This document shows positions 1-4,502 of a stretch of 8,146 nucleotides of DNA, piece by piece. Made by a program: the position numbers and the translations under genes. The notes below the pieces were generated by a model. It searched no databases, was not told the origin of the DNA, and worked only from the letters and a program-made list of their open reading frames with translations. Location: contig WJIO01000169.1 in assembly GCA_014730235.1 (NCBI GenBank), positions 1 through 8,146 of the forward strand, in the 5' to 3' direction. The stretch comes from Candidatus Poribacteria bacterium (GTDB lineage: Bacteria; Poribacteria; DTPJ01; WJIO01). How positions within the stretch are numbered: the stretch's first letter is position 1; each line of letters starts with the position of its first letter.

Positions 1-833
1 GAATGATAGATTGTAACCTTTTCATTAATAAGCCAGCGGCTTAAATCTGTCAGGTTCTCAGTTCTCAGGTTATAGGGAAACAGGGATGCCCCGTTTAACA
101 GAGCCGCAAATATATCGGTGGCGGAGCCGCTGAAACTGCATGAATAAAGGAGGGAGTGGTTATCATCTGAGGATACATGGATTTTGTTGGTGTAATTCAT
201 GGTAAAATGCAGTATGTTCCTGTGGTTCTGAATAACACCTTTTGGATTGCCGGTGGAGCCGGAAGTATAAAGACACCAGGCCATGTCATCCGGGGAGATG
301 GATAAATCCAGGTTACCCGGGGTCAGGCTGGAGGATAGTTGGTCGATGTTTAATATTTGAAGTTTGTTTTCCGACCATTTTTCCGCCTGCTTGAGATTGC
401 GGTTATTTGTGACAATCAACTTTGCCCGGGAGTTTTCCAGGATATAACGGCTTCTTACAGGTGGTAAGGTGGGGTCCAGGGGGATATATATCTTTCCTGC
501 CTTCAGGACGGCGAATATGCCCGTAATTACAGGGGTTCCATGTTCCAGTATCAATACCACAGGTTCGGATTTTCGTCCTGTTACGGATATAATACCCCTG
601 GCGATGCAGTTGGAGTCTTTATTAAGCTGGCTGTAAGTTACCTGGCGGGTTCTGCTTTTGACAGCGATTTTTTCCGGATATTTTTTAGCCTGCATTTCAA
701 AACGTTGTGGTATTGACTGGTGGATTTCGGACTTTTCAAACCTCACAAAATCCTTTTTTGGGCCAGGGTGTTTTTTTTGTTTTAAATGCTGTTCTGCCAG
801 CATTTTAACATCCAGACCTGCCAGATTATCCAT
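1..833 (-). CDS. NRPS-like AMP-binding (adenylation) enzyme, N-terminal part, cut by window edge
   Basis: This is the first 277 codons of an adenylate-forming enzyme (ANL superfamily), open to the left edge. Such enzymes activate a carboxylic acid with ATP to an acyl-AMP, then pass it to a carrier-protein or CoA thiol. Visible motifs: a start segment around residues 40-70 (IPQRFEMQAKKYPEKIAV, then TYSQLN); an A2-type motif at 110-121 (LKAGKIYIPLDP); and the phosphate-binding A3 loop at 189-200 (YTSGSTGNPKGV), a textbook match. The A4 region at 231-246 reads SCSFSGSATDIF, with Ser235 where amino-acid-activating domains usually carry the Asp that holds the alpha-amino group. No condensation domain precedes it; only about 40 residues lie before the adenylation fold. 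The ATG at 833 is chosen because of a strong AAAGGAGG six bases upstream. It follows the lipoprotein gene by 33 nt, so co-transcription is likely. The family is sure; whether it is a multidomain NRPS-like protein or a stand-alone ligase cannot be seen, and the substrate is unknown. Confidence 0.88.
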   Translation of the reverse strand, partial: MDNLAGLDVKMLAEQHLKQKKHPGPKKDFVRFEKSEIHQSIPQRFEMQAKKYPEKIAVKSRTRQVTYSQLNKDSNCIARGIISVTGRKSEPVVLILEHGTPVITGIFAVLKAGKIYIPLDPTLPPVRSRYILENSRAKLIVTNNRNLKQAEKWSENKLQILNIDQLSSSLTPGNLDLSISPDDMAWCLYTSGSTGNPKGVIQNHRNILHFTMNYTNKIHVSSDDNHSLLYSCSFSGSATDIFAALLNGASLFPYNLRTENLTDLSRWLINEKVTIYH

Positions 834-839
834 AGCACC

Positions 840-847
840 CCTCCTTT
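840..847 (-). promoter_or_regulatory. Strong ribosome binding site for the adenylation enzyme
   Basis: On the minus strand this reads AAAGGAGG, a near-perfect anti-16S match, with six bases before the ATG at 833. It fixes the start of the adenylation gene. It lies in the 33-nt gap after the lipoprotein stop codon, which supports a two-gene transcript with independent, efficient translation of the second gene. Confidence 0.85.
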
Positions 848-866
848 GATTATCCTTGTGGAAACA

Positions 867-2192
867 CTAATATTCAGGCCAGTTTTCCAGGGATTCGATT
901 CGCATCTTGTAATTCATCCACTCTTTAGCCCATGCAACTTCATTGGCTGTGGGGCTGTCAGGCGGCGTTAATTCCTCAGCTTTTTTAATATGGAAAAAGG
1001 CCCTTCTGTAGGCCCAGGGGAGTCCTGACGTGGATGTTATGTTCGCATAATATCTGGCCATGCCCAGATGGCCTTCCGGAGTAGTCTTTGCGGTAACAGA
1101 TTCTCGATATAACAGCGAGCCAAAATGCTTCATACCCATATTATAATAGAGATTACCCAGATCAACGTAGGCCAGGGCTATCTTCTCCCGGGCGTATGCA
1201 GCGGTGTCCGAGTATGAATATGCAAAGATAACATCCTGCCATGTTTTAAAAGCTTTTTTATAATTTTCCGGTAGAAAGTCATAGGTCTGTTTCTTTTTAA
1301 TATCAGGATATTTGTTGACGATGCGTCTGGTCTGTGCATAGGCTAGTTCGTAGCTATCTCCCCGCTTACCTGCGGGCCAATGAACGTCCAGATGAAACAT
1401 CTCCAGCTTTGCTAACTGAGGGTACCTGTCAAATATCTCAATTAACTCTATATAGGCTTTTTTTTCATCTGAAAATACCCTGGAAGGCAGCTTTTTTCTG
1501 GCAATAGCCCAGTAAGATTCACCAATTTTCCACATGGCATCATCGGCAAGTTCGCTCTTGGGCCACCTGTCCAATACAACCTGGAATTCTTCTATCGCCC
1601 TTTTGTTATCATTAAAAACCGTAAAAAATATATTTGCTATATCATATTGTGCATTATCTTTTATGTTTGATCCAGAATCGCCATCCCTTATTATTCTTAT
1701 GTTTTCCTCTATATCACTTACGGCGTTAATGCGTTCCTGAGCATCTAATGTTACTTCTTTATTGAAACGGGGATATTTATCTATTATTTTTTCATAAGCT
1801 TCTATGGCTTTATGGTTTTTATTCATGGCAAAATAGGAATCCCCAATTCCCAGCATAGCCCAATCAGCGGAGTCACCATTTGGGAATTGTTTAATTATTT
1901 CATTATAAACCTCAATTGCCAGATCATATTGCCCCTGGTAGTAATGACCATCAGCTATTTTCAATTTTGCATTGTCTGCATTATTACTTTCAGGATATTT
2001 GGCCAGGAATTCCTGAAGTTGAGCACTGGCTTCATTATACAAATCAGCGTCCTGCAATCTATTTGCTTCGGCAAATATCATTTCGGCTTCTTGTTGAGGC
2101 GTCATGTTAACTCTAGGGCCAGCACAAGCGGTTATTAATGTTATTAATATTATTAAAGCAAGGAATGGAAGAAACTTCAAGCCGTTTGTCAT
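867..2192 (-). CDS. TPR-repeat outer-membrane-type lipoprotein
   Basis: A 441-residue secreted lipoprotein. Residues 1-22 are a lipoprotein signal peptide: a short polar start with Lys6, a long hydrophobic run, then LITAC, with lipidated Cys23. Ala at +2 would not retain it in the inner membrane by the E. coli Lol rule. The mature part is rich in TPR-like helical hairpins: about 37-68, 74-105, 111-142, 180-212 and 217-258, each with the A..Y..ii..yP pattern seen in BamD/YbgF-type proteins (for example ADGHYYQGQYDLAIEVYNEI, IGDSYFAMNKNHKAIEAYEK). The C-terminal 180 residues are also helix-like but less regular. Such proteins act as periplasmic protein-binding scaffolds, and BamD is a known member of this architecture. 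At 441 residues it is much longer than BamD (about 245), so I do not call it BamD. The ATG at 2192 has an AGAGGTG ribosome site, and a promoter candidate lies upstream. The adenylation gene follows it. Its partner is unknown. Confidence 0.85.
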   Translation of the reverse strand: MTNGLKFLPFLALIILITLITACAGPRVNMTPQQEAEMIFAEANRLQDADLYNEASAQLQEFLAKYPESNNADNAKLKIADGHYYQGQYDLAIEVYNEIIKQFPNGDSADWAMLGIGDSYFAMNKNHKAIEAYEKIIDKYPRFNKEVTLDAQERINAVSDIEENIRIIRDGDSGSNIKDNAQYDIANIFFTVFNDNKRAIEEFQVVLDRWPKSELADDAMWKIGESYWAIARKKLPSRVFSDEKKAYIELIEIFDRYPQLAKLEMFHLDVHWPAGKRGDSYELAYAQTRRIVNKYPDIKKKQTYDFLPENYKKAFKTWQDVIFAYSYSDTAAYAREKIALAYVDLGNLYYNMGMKHFGSLLYRESVTAKTTPEGHLGMARYYANITSTSGLPWAYRRAFFHIKKAEELTPPDSPTANEVAWAKEWMNYKMRIESLENWPEY

Positions 2193-2199
2193 ATTTTTT

Positions 2200-2206
2200 C
2201 ACCTCT
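2200..2206 (-). promoter_or_regulatory. Ribosome binding site of the TPR lipoprotein
   Basis: Minus-strand AGAGGTG, seven bases before the ATG at 2192. It supports that start, which is also the one that gives a complete lipoprotein signal peptide. Confidence 0.7.
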
Positions 2207-2244
2207 GATAATTATATTTTTGGAGAATTAATAGATGATAAGTA

Positions 2245-2273
2245 AAAATAACATAATGTTGAAAGATCGTCAA
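2245..2273 (-). promoter_or_regulatory. Candidate sigma-70-type promoter of the lipoprotein operon
   Basis: On the minus strand TTGACG (2268-2273, 5 of 6 matches to the -35 consensus) is followed after exactly 17 bases by TATTTT (2245-2250, 4 of 6 matches to the -10). Transcription would begin near 2238, giving a leader of about 45 nt before the ATG at 2192. The -35 lies only seven bases from the direct repeat that bounds the inserted element at 2290-2518, so any upstream activator site would now be inside or beyond the element. Call based on spacing and consensus only. Confidence 0.5.
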
Positions 2274-2280
2274 GTTATGA

Positions 2281-2289
2281 ATTTTATTT
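2281..2289. repeat. Left 9-bp direct repeat (probable target-site duplication)
   Basis: ATTTTATTT here is repeated identically at 2519-2527, directly outside the terminal inverted repeats of the element at 2290-2518. This position and identity are what a transposition event leaves behind. The sequence is simple A/T, so chance is not excluded, but the exact abutment to both ends makes it convincing. Confidence 0.65.
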
Positions 2290-2318
2290 CCAAGCATAAA
2301 TTTTATGTCCGTGAAAAC

Positions 2319-2465
2319 TTTGGCTTTTTTGGCTTGAGTGTGGTAAAGATAAGAAACTTTTTTATGCTGTCATTCCTGCTTCAAGCTTTTTGGAAAAGCT
2401 TGAAGCAGGAATGACAAGATTAGAGGATTTTCAATTATAACCCCACTAAACCCATAAGAACCAAA
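2319..2465 (+). repeat. Dispersed hairpin repeat, copy 1
   Basis: A 147-bp unit found again, inverted, at 4312-4478. The central 102 bp (2341-2442) differ from the second copy at only about four positions plus one 20-bp length difference. The unit is nearly symmetrical: the 72 bases at 2319-2390 pair with the 72 at 2394-2465 at 53 positions by direct complement, with the inner 22 perfect. The tips resemble TTTGGTTCTT on both sides. The core GTCATTCCTGC...GCAGGAATGAC is of the kind found as dispersed palindromic repeats in many bacterial genomes. Confidence 0.8.
2369..2415. repeat. Perfect hairpin, 22-bp arms with 3-base loop
   Basis: Left arm 2369-2390 (GTCATTCCTGCTTCAAGC then TTTT), loop TGG, right arm 2394-2415, all 22 pairs perfect. 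In RNA it would form a very stable stem on either strand. It lies upstream of both flanking genes, so it is not obviously a terminator for either; it is better read as the core of the mobile repeat. Confidence 0.85.
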
Positions 2466-2518
2466 CTTTTTTTACTCCGTTCTTCACAATAACACAGGGA
2501 TGTAAAATTTATGCTTGG

Positions 2519-2527
2519 ATTTTATTT
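2519..2527. repeat. Right 9-bp direct repeat (probable target-site duplication)
   Basis: ATTTTATTT, identical to 2281-2289 and directly outside the right terminal inverted repeat. Together they bracket the 229-bp element. Confidence 0.65.
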
Positions 2528-2591
2528 TCAATATTTTCAACAGTATATTTATTATAGCATATTCCATGACATAAATTATCAGTGTTTTTCC

Positions 2592-2621
2592 TTGACTTAG
2601 TAAGCTTATATCAGTTAATAT
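2592..2621 (+). promoter_or_regulatory. Candidate promoter for ftsEX
   Basis: TTGACT at 2592-2597 (5 of 6 to -35) and TAATAT at 2616-2621 (4 of 6 to -10) with an 18-base spacer. Initiation would fall near 2628, leaving a leader of about 60 nt before ftsE. It lies to the right of the inserted element, so the element does not separate it from its gene. The region is A/T-rich, which raises the chance of false matches. Confidence 0.42.
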
Positions 2622-2685
2622 ATGCACGTAAAACGATTTCTGGAGTGTAATTTTTTAGTTTTCAACTTCAACAGATCCTATAAAG

Positions 2686-3366
2686 ATGGAAAATTTACAA
2701 GAAAATCCCATGATACAGATGTTCGGTGTTTCCATGCAATACAAACGGGATGTGGAAGTGCTGCATAATATTAATATGGATGTGGAAAAGGGTGAGTTTG
2801 TATTCCTAGTTGGGCCAAGCGGCGCGGGAAAGAGTACAGTATTGAAATTACTGTATCGTGGTTTAGTTCCCAGTTCGGGAAGTATTGTGGTAGCAGGATA
2901 TAATCTATCAAAGATCAGAAATTCAAAGCTTCCACATTTTCGCAGAAGGCTTGGTGTAGTTTTCCAGGATTTTAAACTCCTGCCCCATAAAACTGTGGAA
3001 CAAAATGTGGCTTTTTCCATGCGTGTAACCGGCGCAAGGCGTTCTCAGATAAAGAAAAACGTTGAGCGCTGTCTCAACTGGACGGGGTTAAAACATCGGA
3101 AAAATGCTTTACCAGAGGATATATCCGGCGGTGAACAGCAGAGAACATCAATAGCCCGGGCAATAGTTAATGATCCTACCCTGATTTTAGCCGACGAACC
3201 CACAGGTAATTTAGATCCCAGATTATCCCTGGAGATAATGCATCTTTTTGAGAGGCTTAACACTCGCGGAACAACAGTTTTGGTGGCTACTCATGATATA
3301 AACCTGGTGGAGCAAATGGAAAAAAGAGTCATAAGAATAGAAAAAGGAAAAATACTGGAAGAATAA
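2686..3366 (+). CDS. ftsE: FtsE, ATP-binding subunit of the FtsEX cell-division complex
   Basis: A 226-residue ABC ATPase. With FtsX it forms a septal inner-membrane complex that uses ATP hydrolysis to switch periplasmic peptidoglycan hydrolases on rather than to transport a substrate. All ABC motifs are present: Walker A GPSGAGKST at 43-51, Q-loop Gln94, signature ISGGEQQR at 146-153 (Ile for the usual Leu), Walker B LILADEP at 166-172 with catalytic Glu171, D-loop NLD at 175-177 and H-loop His203. FtsE assignment rests on the family's typical opening (IQMFGVSMQY...L..IN..V..GEFVFLVG), the length, and the adjoining ftsX; LolD/MacB-type ATPases are the near alternatives. Start: the ATG at 2686 has only a weak AAAG before it. 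The ATG at 2710 would give MIQMF, the usual FtsE beginning, and may be the real start. The stop codon abuts the ftsX ATG, so the two are co-translated. Confidence 0.92.
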   Translation: MENLQENPMIQMFGVSMQYKRDVEVLHNINMDVEKGEFVFLVGPSGAGKSTVLKLLYRGLVPSSGSIVVAGYNLSKIRNSKLPHFRRRLGVVFQDFKLLPHKTVEQNVAFSMRVTGARRSQIKKNVERCLNWTGLKHRKNALPEDISGGEQQRTSIARAIVNDPTLILADEPTGNLDPRLSLEIMHLFERLNTRGTTVLVATHDINLVEQMEKRVIRIEKGKILEE

Positions 3367-4206
3367 ATGGCATATATCTGGAGTGAAACGTTTTCTAATA
3401 TAAGACACAGCGGTTTAATTGGTATATTAAGCGTAATAGTTATTGCATTAACTGCAATGGTCGTTAGTGTTCTACTTATGGTTGCAAATTATATACATGC
3501 GGAACTGAATATAGTAAAACAATCACCGCTTATCGTTGCCTTTCTTCAAGAGGGGTTGGACGATGATACCCGTCAGGACATTGGTGAAAAGATAAAAGCT
3601 TTACCCCAGGTTTACTCAACCCTGTATGTGTCCAAAAAAGATGCTCTTGAAAAGACCAGGGAAATGTTTTCTGACCAGGAGGAAATACTTGAAGGTCTCG
3701 AGGATTTCAATCCTCTGCCAGAATCATATGAAATTGAATTAAAGGCTGAATATATAGGTAGCGAAAGGATATTAGTCTCTAACCTGAAAGCTATACCGGG
3801 AATTGAAGATATACAGTATGCTCAGGAAACCTCCCGATTTGTCAGGAACATTGAGTTAGTAACCTTATTCATTGGAATAATACTGGGCCTTGCTTCTGTA
3901 GTTATTATATGCTTTTCTATTATTGTTACCACCTATATTCGCCGGGATGAGATAGTTATAATGCGCCTTGTAGGTGCTACCGGATTATTCATAAGAATAC
4001 CCCTGCTGTTACAGGGAATTGTCCAGGGGTTACTGGGAAGCGGGATCGGAATGGCCTGCCTTTACGGTATCCTGTATCTTCTGGCCCCAAGATTTGGACA
4101 TATAAATTTCTTACCGCCTATATATATAGCTGCTGTTGTAATTGCGGGTGGTTTGATTGGTTTTATTGGTGGAGCCTTACCCCTTCGGCGATTTATAAAG
4201 GCGTAG
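3367..4206 (+). CDS. ftsX: FtsX, membrane subunit of the FtsEX cell-division complex
   Basis: A 279-residue inner-membrane protein. It couples FtsE ATP hydrolysis to a periplasmic hydrolase or its activator through a large loop after the first membrane helix. Topology seen: cytoplasmic start (ETFSNIRHSG), TM1 about 17-42, periplasmic domain about 43-163, TM2 about 164-190, TM3 about 211-239, TM4 about 251-274, short cytoplasmic tail. FtsX hallmarks are NPLPESYEIEL at 115-125 in the periplasmic domain and EIVIMRLVGAT at 195-205 in the cytoplasmic loop that contacts FtsE. The length is normal for non-proteobacterial FtsX, which lack the long N-terminal tail of E. coli. The ATG follows the ftsE TAA with no spacer, with GGAAG inside the ftsE end as ribosome site. 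In many bacteria an EnvC-type activator gene or a peptidase gene follows; here a repeat and a convergent gene follow instead. Confidence 0.93.
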   Translation: MAYIWSETFSNIRHSGLIGILSVIVIALTAMVVSVLLMVANYIHAELNIVKQSPLIVAFLQEGLDDDTRQDIGEKIKALPQVYSTLYVSKKDALEKTREMFSDQEEILEGLEDFNPLPESYEIELKAEYIGSERILVSNLKAIPGIEDIQYAQETSRFVRNIELVTLFIGIILGLASVVIICFSIIVTTYIRRDEIVIMRLVGATGLFIRIPLLLQGIVQGLLGSGIGMACLYGILYLLAPRFGHINFLPPIYIAAVVIAGGLIGFIGGALPLRRFIKA

Positions 4207-4311
4207 GGTGCATCTGTCTTAATTTAGTATTTTAGTCACAATTCGGGGAGGGAAAAGCTCCTGCTGAATTATTGTGCAAAAAAGTTTAACAGGATTTTCA
4301 AATTTACAAAA

Positions 4312-4478
4312 TTTGGTTTTTCCGGATTTAGCGTGGTTATAATTGAAAATCCTCTCATCTTGTCATTCCTGCGAAACTCTTATTCCTTTTTGCTCAAGCT
4401 TTTTCAAAAAGCTTGAAGCAGGAATGACAGCATAAAGAAGTTTGTTATCTTTACCATGCCAAACCTGGAAGAACCAAA
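4312..4478 (-). repeat. Dispersed hairpin repeat, copy 2, inverted relative to copy 1
   Basis: A 167-bp unit. Read on the minus strand it matches 2319-2465: over the core (4335-4456) only about four substitutions plus a 20-bp length gain. Its tips form an inverted repeat with each other: TTTGGTTTTTCC at 4312 and, from the other strand at 4478, TTTGGTTCTTCC; 17 of 22 positions match. The outer 21-bp terminal repeats and the 9-bp direct repeat that frame copy 1 are not recognisable here, so this copy either lost them or moved as the smaller unit. It lies between two converging genes. Confidence 0.8.
4362..4428. repeat. Interrupted hairpin of copy 2, possible bidirectional terminator
   Basis: Outer stem GTCATTCCTGC (4362-4372) pairs with GCAGGAATGAC (4418-4428). 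Inner stem CAAGCTTTTT (4395-4404) pairs with AAAAAGCTTG (4406-4415) around a single C. Between the two stems on the left side lies a 21-base stretch (4373-4393) that replaces one T of copy 1 and would bulge out. Its location downstream of both ftsX and the kinase makes a two-way termination role plausible, though the T-run lies inside the stem. Confidence 0.6.
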
Positions 4479-4502
4479 AGAGATTGCTTATTCTGTCCGA
4501 AA

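Larger units (their letters stand above)
2290..2518. mobile_element. MITE-like non-coding element with terminal inverted repeats
   Basis: A 229-bp element with no coding capacity. Its ends are inverted repeats of 21 bp: the left end starts CCAAGCATAAATTTTA and the right end (minus strand, 2498-2518) starts with the same 16 bases; 19 of 21 positions match. An identical 9-bp direct repeat, ATTTTATTT, abuts both ends. Inside, 2319-2465 forms a second, long imperfect inverted repeat centred on a perfect 22-bp-arm hairpin. Small size, terminal inverted repeats, target duplication and lack of a transposase define a MITE, which would be moved in trans by a related insertion sequence elsewhere in the genome. 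It sits between the divergent promoters of the lipoprotein operon and ftsE. I cannot name the parent family; 9-bp duplications occur in several IS families. Confidence 0.68.
4207..4502. other. Convergent intergenic region between ftsX and the kinase
   Basis: No gene is visible. The left part (about 4238-4277) can form a weak interrupted stem: CACAA...GGAG pairs with CTCC...TTGTG, without a proper T-run after it. The right part is the second hairpin repeat (4312-4478). Both flanking genes end into this region, so the hairpins may serve as transcription stops in both directions. No canonical intrinsic terminator with a clear U-tract was found. Confidence 0.55.

Noticed and set aside
658-971. 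Plus-strand open frames over the adenylation/lipoprotein junction
   Set aside because: They lie opposite two well-supported minus-strand genes, lack ribosome sites and have no recognisable protein features.
2369-2415. Hairpin as intrinsic terminator of a neighbouring gene
   Set aside because: Both adjacent genes start away from it, so no transcript of theirs ends here; it fits better as the core of the mobile repeat.
2655-3020. Minus-strand frame of 121 codons opposite ftsE
   Set aside because: Shadow of ftsE; composition is unlike a real protein, and ftsE motifs are complete on the other strand.
4207-4311. Outer terminal repeats or target duplication for the second hairpin copy
   Set aside because: At the distances expected from copy 1 (near 4259 and 4507) there is no match to CCAAGCATAA and no matching direct repeat. 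A shared CACAATAA near 4270-4277 and 2486-2493 is too short to rely on.
2319-4478. CRISPR-like repeat or composite transposon
   Set aside because: There are only two repeats, in inverted orientation, 2 kb apart, with ordinary division genes between them, no transposase, and no direct repeat around the whole unit.
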